The notes beneath the pieces are model-generated. The model was not told where the DNA came from and made no database searches. It saw nothing but the letters and a program-made list of their open reading frames with translations. Below, one piece after another: positions 53,832 through 61,629 of a stretch of DNA of 64,000 bases (positions are counted from its first letter, which is position 1; the number at the start of each line of letters is the position of its first letter). The position numbers and the translations under genes are program-made. The stretch is taken from NCBI RefSeq assembly GCF_011059105.1, contig NZ_JAALLS010000010.1, positions 1 through 64,000 on the forward strand. The letters run 5' to 3'. This stretch comes from Fodinibius halophilus. Lineage in GTDB: Bacteria > Bacteroidota > Rhodothermia > Balneolales > Balneolaceae.

Positions 53832-54050
53832 TTAAGAATTATTGTTATTGATAGAATTAACTAAATTTTTAATTACCCTAGACTCACCGAACCACATAAT
53901 TATTCCCAATGCGAACCCCAACCAAATAAAGGCATCACCTAATACTTTATTGGGTGAAGATATCATTGAAATTAGTTTGAATATTCCAATGCCTGCAAAT
54001 GCAAAAGGAATAAATAGAGTAGCATAAATTTTCCAAGTTAAATTTTTCAT
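53832..54050 (-). CDS. Small hypothetical membrane protein
   Basis: The ATG at 54050 gives a 72-residue protein with two transmembrane helices (KIYATLFIPFAFAGIGIFKLI and DAFIWLGFALGIIMWF). The longer open frame upstream would run through the attC site and is rejected. First gene of the cassette. Confidence 0.5.
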   Translation of the reverse strand: MKNLTWKIYATLFIPFAFAGIGIFKLISMISSPNKVLGDAFIWLGFALGIIMWFGESRVIKNLVNSINNNNS

Positions 54051-54100
54051 AATGAAATTTTTGTTTTTTGTAATCCTAAAAAGATTAGGACATTCATGCA

Positions 54101-54225
54101 ACCTAACGACATTGCGCATAAGGGGCGTGCAAAATGTCGCTGAATTTGTTTTAAAATGTACTACGGAAACTGACAAAGTTGAAGCCAGCACCAAACGGCG
54201 AGGCACGTCCCACTTAATGCGCGGG
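54101..54225 (-). other. attC site truncated at its right box by an IS110-like element
   Basis: ACCTAAC (54101-54107) and the full left arm are present, and the right arm GCACGTCCCACTTAATGCGCGGG ends (54225) exactly where TTAGG would follow in its twin at 52792. The IS begins at the next base, the G^TT recombination point. Confidence 0.85.
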
Positions 54226-55419
54226 ATCTTTCCAAAAAGGAAGTCCTCACTTAGATTAGAGATAATCAATCGTAACTAACTAAGGAGGACCCCATGATTC
54301 ACGTAGGAATCGATCTTCATACAACTAATATGATGAATGTAGCTTTAAATGACAACGGGGAAGTTGTCCAGAAGGCCAAGCTGCCGACGTCCCGGCGATC
54401 CCTTGAGGATTTTTTCGGTACATTTGATGATCCAGTGAAAGCCGTCGTCGAATGTACCAGCAACTGGTATTGGCTGTCGGACTGGTGTCGGTCCAATGGC
54501 GTGGACCTGACGCTGGCCCACGCGAAGATGGTCAAGGCGATCAGCTATGCCAAGGTCAAAACCGACACGGTTGATGCGAAGACTCTGGCCGAGCTACTAC
54601 AGGCCGACCTTATTCCGGAGGCCTACCAGGTACAACCCGACCGACGAGAGCTGCGGGAGCTGACCCGCGGTCCCGACAGCTGTCGGGATGATCCAGTGGC
54701 GGGGCAAGCTGCAGTCGGCGCTGTGGGGCCAGGCGATCAAGTATAACGTGCAGATCACAGGCAGCCAGTGGCGACAGCTGGATAACCTACAAGCCTGGCT
54801 CCATCCACAATTGCCCAAGGCGGCGGTCTGCAGGCCGAGCTGATGATCGCCCAACTCAGTCAGCTGCAATTGCATATCCATCGGGTAGAAGAAATTGAGA
54901 AACAAGTCCCCTTTGAGGCTGCCGTCGAGTGCCTGATGGCCGTCCCCGGACTGGGCAAGGTAGGGGCATGAACCATTATGGCCGAGATTGGCGATATTAC
55001 CCGATTCCCGAGTGCCAAGCAGTTTGTCAGCTACTGTCGGCTGGTACCGGGTAGTAAAAACAGTGGAGGGAACAGGAGGCATAAATCAGGCAATAAAGAC
55101 GGGAATAAGTACCTGCGAGCAGCTTTCGGGCAAGCAGCCGTCTCTGCATATACCCATTACAAGGTCGTGAAGAAATTTTATCGAAAAATTAAACGCCGCA
55201 GCGGTCGCTCGGTAGCCCGAGCCGTTGTAGGCAAAGAGCTGGCCAAAGGCGTTTGGTATATGTTGACACGAGATGAAGAATACAAAGGATTTAAGGGGCA
55301 TCCCGACAGTTGTCGGGACTCCTTAAACCTGCTGGCCCCAACCGATAAGCCCGAACGCCTAAGAGGGACATCGAGCCCGTGCGCCCCGGTTGGGACATCG
55401 GTTGGCTGGCCGGTTAAAG
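54226..55419 (+). mobile_element. Degenerate IS110-family element in an attC site
   Basis: Begins at the attC crossover point and runs to about 55419, with a possible short inverted end (ATCTTT near 54226 and AAAGAT near 55416). It carries one transposase gene broken in several places. The right side continues into the array repeat at 55420, so the right end of this attC and the beginning of the next are missing, as after an IS-mediated deletion. It is more GC-rich than its surroundings. Confidence 0.7.
54294..55400 (+). pseudogene. IS110-family transposase, frameshifted
   Basis: The first part (IHVGIDLHTTNMMNVAL, VVECTSNWYWLSDW, KVKTDTVDAKTLAELL) is a DEDD-type IS110 N-terminal domain. A palindrome TCCCGACAGCTGTCGGGA at 54671-54688 occurs where the frame changes. 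The next part (IQWRGKLQSALWGQAIKYN to LPKAAV) is one frame over, a base is missing near 54828, and a TGA interrupts at about 54970. The C-terminal part resumes as IMAEIGDITRFPSAKQFVSYCRLVPG. A second palindrome is at 55301-55318. The gene is inactive. Confidence 0.85.
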
Positions 55420-55640
55420 ATCTGGGATAGTGGCTCCGCTGGAGCTACAGTCTCTGTCCATTGACGGAAGATAAGTTCCGACAGCTGTCGGAATGTGGAC
55501 GCCAGCAGGCAGTCCGAGCGTGATCACCGAAACCGGTTGCCAGCTAAAGGTTTGAACCAAGGATTTATTGGAGTAATACGATGCTAAGGTAGGTGAGTCC
55601 GCCAGCCGACGGATTGAGATTTTCCTTTTTGAAGGGGTTA
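55420..55640. repeat. Array repeat block, copy of 49528-49762
   Basis: ATCTGGGATAGT, ACCGAAACCGGTTGCCAGC and AGGTTTGAACCAAGGATTTA segments align in order with the block inside the attC at 49392. It contains the palindrome TTCCGACAGCTGTCGGAA (55476-55493). It abuts the stop codon of the HEPN-like gene. Confidence 0.75.
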
Positions 55641-55649
55641 GTGGTTCTG

Positions 55650-56447
55650 TCAAATTGTTTTACATCTTATTTTATCTCTTGGTATTTCGTGATCAATTGC
55701 ATCAAGCAAGAATTTAAAAGATTTCACGATTTCAAACTCATCATCTACAGAATTTGTCATTCTTAGTAACCAAAAAAACTCTTCAACCTTAGAGCTAATA
55801 TTTATTGGTTCGTTTCCATTGTAGGTTGAATTTCTTTTTAGCTGGATTTTAAAAACCTTCTTATCTTGATCAAATCTTGTATAAATACCATCATCAGTAA
55901 ATGAATGGTGCTCTTCATCATCAATCAACTTATTTTCATCAGTCAAGATCATATGACTTTCAATAATCCAGATCTTACCTCGAACTGATCTTATAAAAAG
56001 GTCTGCTATTTCGACAGCTTCTTTAACTTCATCAAACTGAGGTTTCACATAATCGTGTTCTATTTTATTTCGAATATTTCTGACCTTCGATATCAAATAG
56101 CTTGGTGCAAAATTTAAGGCTTGAATTAATTTTAGAGGTATTGGGGTATTAGGCTCAAAGCTGAATTTTGAAAGAAAAGTATCTCGAGCTTTCTTATTAT
56201 TATTTCTTAAATAAAAAATTGAATGAACTTCGTCCACCTGGCAATCTATTGCTCTTTTTGAATTGGAAAGAACATTTATTAGACCTCGCAAATTACCTAC
56301 CTCTAAATCTTCTTTTGCAAATCTCAGGTAATCTTTTGGCAAAAGATCAAAATCTGTTTTTTGATAGCCATCACCTCCATCGTGTATAATAACAGCCTTA
56401 GTTAAATCTAGTTTAAGAATTTTTAAAAAATCTTTGAGCGAGTTCAC
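55650..56447 (-). CDS. HEPN-like domain protein (hypothetical)
   Basis: A 265-residue protein. A helical middle part ends YLISKVRNIRNKIEHDY, where RNKIEH fits the Rx4H signature of HEPN RNase-type domains. An unknown beta-rich C-terminal part follows. No signal peptide or membrane helix is seen. HEPN proteins often act in phage defence or toxin systems, and integron cassettes often carry such genes; here the function is only inferred. It is bounded by inverted GGTTAGTGGTTCT segments at 55636 and 56466. Confidence 0.55.
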   Translation of the reverse strand: MNSLKDFLKILKLDLTKAVIIHDGGDGYQKTDFDLLPKDYLRFAKEDLEVGNLRGLINVLSNSKRAIDCQVDEVHSIFYLRNNNKKARDTFLSKFSFEPNTPIPLKLIQALNFAPSYLISKVRNIRNKIEHDYVKPQFDEVKEAVEIADLFIRSVRGKIWIIESHMILTDENKLIDDEEHHSFTDDGIYTRFDQDKKVFKIQLKRNSTYNGNEPINISSKVEEFFWLLRMTNSVDDEFEIVKSFKFLLDAIDHEIPRDKIRCKTI

Positions 56448-56467
56448 AATTGATATGATTTAAGAAC

Positions 56468-56623
56468 CACTAACCTATAATTATGTCAACTAGGTATTTG
56501 TATAATAATATTATCATTCAGAGCTATAATGTGCCCAAATCCTTTTAAAAGCCAAAAAATAATATTATACGGGAATGTTATGTCAATTAAATGCAGCATA
56601 ACATGTTGACATAATATGACAAC
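56468..56623 (-). other. attC-like site at the right end of the array
   Basis: CACTAAC (56468-56474) is a near-consensus outer box, and ATTATGTCAAC (56480-56490) pairs perfectly with GTTGACATAAT (56605-56615). The right outer box is degraded. This is the last cassette-like junction before paaY. No integrase gene lies beyond it in the window. Confidence 0.5.
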
Positions 56624-56698
56624 CGCAGAGGACGACCTAGAGGGGTAAAGTTCCAGACCATCAGGCGATTGATCTCACAGAAATAGGGGGCAATACCA

Positions 56699-56740
56699 TT
56701 TACCAAATAACCAATTAACTAATAACAAATAACCATTACC
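56699..56740. repeat. Degenerate TAACCAA/TAACTAA short repeats
   Basis: Units AATAACCAA, TTAACTAA, TAACAAA and TAACCATT recur with a 7-8-nt period just beyond the paaY stop codon. The same unit family flanks the four-helix-bundle gene on the other side of paaY. Confidence 0.65.
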
Positions 56741-56748
56741 CAACCAAA

Positions 56749-57339
56749 TCACTTCCGCTTGCCCCAGGTCTCATATTTAGCCGACTGGCTGGGACGGTCT
56801 TTGGGCTCCTCGCGCAGGGGTTCACACTCCTTGAGGGAATCATGGAGCTGTCCCGGCAGTTTTTGGTAGAGCTTGGTGCCTTGGGTCTTCCATTTGATCA
56901 TCTCATCACTTACATCTTTGACGATTTTAGCGGGATTCCCCACCACCAACTTCCGTTTGGGAATCTCCATACCTTCTTTTAGAAATGACATGGCGCCTAC
57001 AATACACTCAGGGCCCAGCTCTACGCGATCCATCACCACCGCATTCATCCCCACCAGGCAGTTGCGGCCAATATGTCCCCCGTGAATTATAGCTCCGTGA
57101 CCGATATGCGCACTCTCTTCGAGCACCACCGTCACGCCCGGAAACATATGGATGGTGCAGTTCTCCTGTACGTTGCAGCCGTCTTTGATCACAATCTTGC
57201 CCCAGTCGCCGCGGATGGCGGCCCCCGGCGCGATATACACATCCTTGCCGATCACCACGTTGCCCGTGACCGCGGCCTGCGGGTGCACGTAGGCACTTTC
57301 ATCAACCACCGGTTTGTATCCGTCAAATTCGTAAATCAC
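56749..57339 (-). CDS. paaY: PaaY-type thioesterase (gamma-carbonic-anhydrase fold)
   Basis: A 196-residue left-handed beta-helix protein with hexapeptide repeats (VTGNVVIGKDVYIAPGAAIRGDWGKIVIKDG) and the metal-site histidines in HIGHGAIIHGG. The length and C-terminal tail fit PaaY, which hydrolyses dead-end CoA thioesters of the phenylacetate pathway. It is the last paa gene on this strand. Confidence 0.9.
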   Translation of the reverse strand: MIYEFDGYKPVVDESAYVHPQAAVTGNVVIGKDVYIAPGAAIRGDWGKIVIKDGCNVQENCTIHMFPGVTVVLEESAHIGHGAIIHGGHIGRNCLVGMNAVVMDRVELGPECIVGAMSFLKEGMEIPKRKLVVGNPAKIVKDVSDEMIKWKTQGTKLYQKLPGQLHDSLKECEPLREEPKDRPSQSAKYETWGKRK

Positions 57340-57340
57340 A

Positions 57341-57371
57341 GCTTGTTATTAGTTAATGGTTATTGGTTATT
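57341..57371. repeat. GTTATTA-type short repeats, left of second four-helix-bundle gene
   Basis: GTTATTAGTTAATGGTTATT and GGTTATTAGG form a 7-8-nt periodic run in the opposite orientation to the run at 57808-57893, so the gene between is framed by inverted repeat arrays. Confidence 0.7.
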
Positions 57372-57797
57372 AGGCTCCGAACCATATTCAATAGAAGGTT
57401 CCTTGGTAATATGATTTTGCTTGGCCTTCTTCAAATAAGCAATGTATCCATTTAATAATTTGATACAAGTTGTTATTTGGGTACTGATTTTTTCTGTTTC
57501 ATTAGGGGACAAATATTTTTCGTCAATACTACAGCTTATGTGGTCCAAAAGTTCATATAATGATCCTCTGGCTTGTCGGCAGAACTGAATATTTTCCTGG
57601 TAGTGGAACCTGCCATACCCTTCCGCAATATTAGCAGTTACTGATCTTGATGCGCGTAATAGTTGATCTTTGAGTCGGTACTTTTCTTCATCCGGCAACT
57701 TGTTCGCGAGGATAGAGGTTTCTTTTCTAACCTCACGACAATCTTGCCAAACTTTGAGATCCTTAAATGATTGTATCTCTTTTTGGGATGAATCCAT
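57360..57797 (-). CDS. Four-helix-bundle protein (S23/IVS-encoded family)
   Basis: A 145-residue protein with FKDLKVWQDCREVRKET, LKDQLLRASRSVTANIAEGYGRF and CSIDEKYLSPNE, the conserved blocks of the family. Its C-terminal codons are within the left repeat run. It separates paaY from the thiolase gene in an otherwise continuous paa run, and has the same architecture as the gene at 17748 but with different repeat units. Confidence 0.9.
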   Translation of the reverse strand: MDSSQKEIQSFKDLKVWQDCREVRKETSILANKLPDEEKYRLKDQLLRASRSVTANIAEGYGRFHYQENIQFCRQARGSLYELLDHISCSIDEKYLSPNETEKISTQITTCIKLLNGYIAYLKKAKQNHITKEPSIEYGSEPNNQ

Positions 57798-57807
57798 GTT
57801 TACCTAT

Positions 57808-57893
57808 CAACGAATAACAACTAACAAATAACCATTAACCAATAACTAATAACCAATAACAATTAACTATTAACTATTAACTACCAACAAATA
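57808..57893. repeat. TAACTAT/TAACCAA short tandem repeat array, right of four-helix-bundle gene
   Basis: About a dozen degenerate 7-8-nt units (CTAATAAC, CAATAACA, ATTAACT, ATTAACT, ATTAACTA). The array resembles the heptanucleotide STRR repeats of cyanobacteria in style. It fills the space between the thiolase stop and the four-helix-bundle start. Confidence 0.75.
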
Positions 57894-57894
57894 A

Positions 57895-59100
57895 CTAAGC
57901 TTTTTCCAGGATGACAGCCATGCCTTGGCCTACGCCTACGCAGAGTGTACAGAGCGCATAGCGTTGATCCTGCTCGTGCAGCTCAATAGCTGCCGTTTGC
58001 AGCAGTCGTGCCCCTGACATACCCAGCGGATGTCCCAGTGCAATAGCACCGCCGTGTGGATTTACCCGTGGATCATCATCGGCAATACCCAGCTCACGCA
58101 GCACCGCCAGGCTCTGGGCCGCAAAGGCCTCATTCAGTTCAATAACACCCATATCGTTAAGCGACAGGTCGGTGCGGCCGAGCACCTTCTTGGTAGCATC
58201 TACCGGACCCATCCCCATAATACGGGGTTCAACACCCACTACGGCCGAAGCCACAATGCGTGCCATCGGTTCCAGGTCGAAATCCTTAATGGCCGAATCG
58301 CCGGCAATCAGCATAGCACAGGACCCGTCATTGATACCGCTGGCATTACCGGGCGTTACCGAGCCGCCATCACGGAACACCGCAGGCAGCTTGCTAAGGA
58401 CTTCCACCGTAGTGTCCGGACGAATAAACTCATCATTCTCGAAAATTTTGGGATCACTTTTTCTTTGGGGGATCTCCACCGGCATAATCTCTTTGGCCAG
58501 TCGTCCGCTTTCGGTAGCCTGGGCCGCTTTCTGTTGTGATCGGGCCGAAAATTTGTCTTGGTCTTCGCGACTCACGCCAAACTTCTCCACAATATTTTCT
58601 GCTGTCTGGCCCATCGCTTCACTGCCGTACTCTTCATCCATCTTGGGATTCACAAAGCGCCAGCCAAAGGTGGTATCATGCATCTCGTTAGTACCGGAGT
58701 AGGGTGCTGATCCTTTGCCCAGCACCATCGGTCCGCGAGTCATATGCTCCATCCCGCCCGTAATAAAGAGGTCGCCTTCACCTACCTTAATAGACTTATA
58801 GGCCATCACTGCACTGCTCATGCCCGAGGCACAGAGGCGGTTTACGGTTTCGCCGGGTACCGAGGTGGGCAGTCCTGCCAGCAGAGAAGCCATTCGTGCT
58901 ACATTGCGATTATCTTCGCCCGCCTGGTTAGCGCATCCCAAAACAACATCTTCAATGCGTTCGGGATCAATATCAGGATTACGGTTCATAAGCTCCTTGA
59001 TCGGCAGTGCAGCCAGATCGTCGGCACGGATGGGGGAGAGCGATCCGCGGTATTTGCCGATTGGAGTTCGAATGGCGTCAATAATATAAGCTTCAGACAT
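57895..59100 (-). CDS. paaJ: 3-oxoadipyl-CoA thiolase (PaaJ/PcaF)
   Basis: A 401-residue thiolase with nucleophile Cys90 in NRLCASGMS, NPHGGAIALGHPLGMSGARL with the catalytic His, and CTLCVGVGQG with the second Cys. It cleaves 3-oxoadipyl-CoA to succinyl-CoA and acetyl-CoA. The length equals E. coli PaaJ. PcaF of the protocatechuate pathway is equally close, but the paa context favours PaaJ. Confidence 0.93.
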   Translation of the reverse strand: MSEAYIIDAIRTPIGKYRGSLSPIRADDLAALPIKELMNRNPDIDPERIEDVVLGCANQAGEDNRNVARMASLLAGLPTSVPGETVNRLCASGMSSAVMAYKSIKVGEGDLFITGGMEHMTRGPMVLGKGSAPYSGTNEMHDTTFGWRFVNPKMDEEYGSEAMGQTAENIVEKFGVSREDQDKFSARSQQKAAQATESGRLAKEIMPVEIPQRKSDPKIFENDEFIRPDTTVEVLSKLPAVFRDGGSVTPGNASGINDGSCAMLIAGDSAIKDFDLEPMARIVASAVVGVEPRIMGMGPVDATKKVLGRTDLSLNDMGVIELNEAFAAQSLAVLRELGIADDDPRVNPHGGAIALGHPLGMSGARLLQTAAIELHEQDQRYALCTLCVGVGQGMAVILEKA

Positions 59101-59103
59101 AAG

Positions 59104-59138
59104 CTAGTAGAAAGTTTTAAGTGTTAAGTAAAAAGTTT
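59104..59138. repeat. Degenerate AAGTTTT/AAGTGTT short repeats
   Basis: AAAGTTTTAAGTGTTAAGTA and AAAAAGTTT recur with a 7-8-nt period between the thiolase and paaI genes. No four-helix-bundle gene is next to this copy. Confidence 0.55.
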
Positions 59139-59146
59139 GTTTAGTT

Positions 59147-59575
59147 TTAATCCTGCTCAAAATGTTGGTCTTGGGTTCGGAAGACCGTGCCGCGAAACAG
59201 GGCTACTTTGTCATCATCCTGGTTTTGGATGTTAATATTGTATACTGCGATACGTCGTCCCAGGCTTAGCTCTTCGGTGGTCGCTGTCAGTTGATCGCCG
59301 GCCATTACTTTCTTGGTAAACGAAATATTATTTTCCAGGGCCAGCGCCACGCGTCCATAGCTGTTGGAGGCAAAGGCGAGGGCACTGTCGGCCAGCGAAA
59401 AGGCGATGCCGCCGTGAGAGACATTAAAGCCGTTTACCATCTCGGGACGAACCTTCATTTCTAACTGGGCATAGCCCGGCTCAATATCGACTACCTCAAT
59501 ACCCAGCCACTGACTGAAAGCATCATCAGCCATCATCTTCTCAACAACTTTTACCGCAAGTTTCTGTTTATTCAT
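59147..59575 (-). CDS. paaI: PaaI hotdog-fold thioesterase
   Basis: A 142-residue hotdog thioesterase with NVSHGGIAFSLADSALAFASNSYG, the PaaI signature around the catalytic Asp, and the C-terminal AVYNINIQNQDDDKVALFRGTVFR. PaaI hydrolyses ring-hydroxylated phenylacetyl-CoA side products. It is between paaH and paaJ on the same strand. Confidence 0.93.
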   Translation of the reverse strand: MNKQKLAVKVVEKMMADDAFSQWLGIEVVDIEPGYAQLEMKVRPEMVNGFNVSHGGIAFSLADSALAFASNSYGRVALALENNISFTKKVMAGDQLTATTEELSLGRRIAVYNINIQNQDDDKVALFRGTVFRTQDQHFEQD

Positions 59576-59582
59576 TGTGCAA

Positions 59583-59649
59583 GATTCAAGTTACAGGATT
59601 CAGGATGCTACATCACGCATCACGTATTACGTATCACGCATTACTTGTC
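59583..59649. repeat. CACGTAT/CACGCAT short repeats
   Basis: Units TCACGCA, TCACGTA, TTACGTA, TCACGCA, TTACTTG, TCACGAA with a 7-8-nt period between paaH and paaI, preceded by AGATTCAAGTTACAGGATTC. Its unit differs from the neighbouring repeat runs. Confidence 0.65.
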
Positions 59650-59654
59650 ACGAA

Positions 59655-60821
59655 TCAATGAAACGTCTCGTTATTTCGAACCTTCCGCTTCAGCAGTGGA
59701 TTGGGTCGGTAGCGGTCTTCGCCGTACTCTTCCTGTAATTTCTCCATACGCTTCAGCACGGTGTCTAGTCCCAGCTCATCAGCCCACTTCAGCAATCCTT
59801 TGGGATAGTTCACGCCTTTGGTCATCGCTAAATCAACATCTTCAATGGTGGCTACATTCATAAACACCGCATCGGCGGCCTCATTTATTAACATAGCTAC
59901 AATGCGATCTACAATCTGTTGTCCCAAGGCTTCATCCTTGGTGGGTTCGGGATTGTCAGCTTCATCCCCATACTCATAAAAACCTTTGCCCGATTTCTTG
60001 CCCAGCCAGCCGGCCTCTACCAAGCGCTTCTGTGTAAATGAGGGCTTGAAACGGGGATCGTAGAAAAACTCTTTAAACACGGTTTCAGTCACCTTGTAGT
60101 TTACATCGTGACCAATGAAATCCATCAGTTCAAAAGGTCCCATGCGGAAGCCGCCAATCTCTTTCATTGCCCAGTCTATCGTAGGCACGTCGGCCACGCC
60201 TTCTTCGAGCTGTCGGATCGCCTCGCTGTAAAAGGGACGGGCAACACGGTTTACGATAAAGCCGGGGGTATCTTTGGCCAATACCGTGGTTTTGCCCCAG
60301 CTGTTGATAAGGGCGCGGGCACTTTCAGTGGTATCGTCCGTTGTGGGGATACCGGGGACGATCTCAACCAGTGGCATAATAGGCGCCGGGTTAAAGAAGT
60401 GAATCCCCAGAAAACGTTTGGGCTTTTTAAGTGCTGATGAGATAGAGGCGATAGACAGGGAAGAGGTGTTGGTGGCCAGGATACAGTCGCGCGGGACAAT
60501 CCCTTCCAGCCGTTGAAAGACATCCTGCTTAATATCCAGGTCTTCAACAACCGCTTCAATGACGCATGAACACTCATCAAAATTGGTGAGGTCTTCCACG
60601 AAGTGGATGCGATCCATAATATCGTTAACCTCTTTCTGGCTCATCCGCTCTTTTTCGACCTGTCGCTGCAGGATTTTACGGAGAGCGTGTTTGGCGTTAC
60701 CCAGCTGATCGGGGTAGGCATCATACAGGTACACCTTGTGTTTGTTAGTTGATGCAATTTGGGCAATGCCTTGTCCCATAGTGCCGGCCCCTACAACGCC
60801 GATAGTTGTGTCTTGATCCAT
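59655..60821 (-). CDS. paaH: PaaH-type 3-hydroxyacyl-CoA dehydrogenase
   Basis: A 388-residue enzyme with the NAD-binding motif GVVGAGTMGQGIAQIAS, the segment VIEAVVEDLDIKQDVF, the catalytic-His region LGIHFFNPAPIMPLVEIV, and two C-terminal 3HCDH helical domains. It oxidises 3-hydroxyadipyl-CoA. E. coli PaaH is longer (475 residues); the extra C-terminal region is absent here. Confidence 0.93.
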   Translation of the reverse strand: MDQDTTIGVVGAGTMGQGIAQIASTNKHKVYLYDAYPDQLGNAKHALRKILQRQVEKERMSQKEVNDIMDRIHFVEDLTNFDECSCVIEAVVEDLDIKQDVFQRLEGIVPRDCILATNTSSLSIASISSALKKPKRFLGIHFFNPAPIMPLVEIVPGIPTTDDTTESARALINSWGKTTVLAKDTPGFIVNRVARPFYSEAIRQLEEGVADVPTIDWAMKEIGGFRMGPFELMDFIGHDVNYKVTETVFKEFFYDPRFKPSFTQKRLVEAGWLGKKSGKGFYEYGDEADNPEPTKDEALGQQIVDRIVAMLINEAADAVFMNVATIEDVDLAMTKGVNYPKGLLKWADELGLDTVLKRMEKLQEEYGEDRYRPNPLLKRKVRNNETFH

Positions 60822-60975
60822 GTTATTCTATTTCAAATTCCTGATTACTTAAATTCGTTTTGAAAATAACGATTTCACAATTAAAACCAACTCTTTGGGT
60901 GCTTTGCCCTCGGGTTGCATTTTATTTAAAAAAGTGATAGCATGATGATAGTATAGAAATAAAAGGAGAGGTGTT

Positions 60976-61215
60976 ATGTCTAAAGATGTACTCGTAAGAA
61001 ATATTGATGAAGAAGTACTGGAAAAGCTGAAGAAAAAGGCTGCGGCCAATAATCGATCGCTGCAAGAAGAGCTTAAAACTTTGCTGGAGGCCCATGCCGG
61101 TCCTGATTTCGAAGAGGTTCGTCGAATGGCCCGGGAATCCATCGAAAAGTATAAAGCCGAAGGCAAAAAGTTTTCTGATAGCACGGATGATATCAGGGAG
61201 GACCGGGAACGGTGA
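60976..61215 (+). CDS. FitA/VapB-like antitoxin
   Basis: A 79-residue ribbon-helix-helix protein (KDVLVRNIDEEVLEKLKKKAAANNRSLQEELKTLLEAHA). A strong AAGGAGAGG site lies upstream of the ATG. It overlaps the toxin gene by 4 bases and is on the opposite strand from the paa genes, inserted between paaH and paaG. Confidence 0.88.
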   Translation: MSKDVLVRNIDEEVLEKLKKKAAANNRSLQEELKTLLEAHAGPDFEEVRRMARESIEKYKAEGKKFSDSTDDIREDRER

Positions 61216-61628
61216 GTAACTATGTAATTGATGCCTCTGTGGCCCTTAAATGGTTTATTTGGGAAGAAGGAACAGAAGAAGCTCATCAGTTGCTTGATCA
61301 ATTGAATTTCTTTTGGGTGCCTGATCTTTTTTTAACGGAGATTGATGCCATCCTGACAAAAAAGGTAAGACGAGGTGAACTGGAGGTATCTGATGCTTTT
61401 CAAAAGCGAAAAGTATTTCGTCAGCTGCCTTACAAAATTATTCCCTTTGAAGAGATCTCAGAATTTGCTTTTCATCTGTCAACAGCATTTCCGGTTACCT
61501 TTTTTGATGCCACCTACCTTGCCGTAGCTGTTGATTACGAGGCCATTTTCTATACAGCTGATAAAAGGTTGGTGAAAGGAATGGTAGATTCTCCTTTCGA
61601 AGAAAATATCGGAGGGCTTAATTATTGA
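61212..61628 (+). CDS. VapC-like PIN-domain toxin
   Basis: A 138-residue PIN-domain RNase: VIDASVALKWF with the first Asp, FLTEIDAILTK with the Glu, FFDATYLAVA and FYTADKRLVKG with the later acids. Starts with GTG in a GTGA overlap. Its stop is one base from the paaG stop on the other strand. Confidence 0.9.
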   Translation: MSNYVIDASVALKWFIWEEGTEEAHQLLDQLNFFWVPDLFLTEIDAILTKKVRRGELEVSDAFQKRKVFRQLPYKIIPFEEISEFAFHLSTAFPVTFFDATYLAVAVDYEAIFYTADKRLVKGMVDSPFEENIGGLNY

Positions 61629-61629
61629 C

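Noticed and set aside
54051-54269. Upstream extension of the small membrane protein gene
   Set aside because: The added codons read through the attC site.
45460-56623. Prophage or ICE
   Set aside because: No integrase, structural, replication or conjugation gene is present; the inverted boundary boxes fit integron cassettes better.
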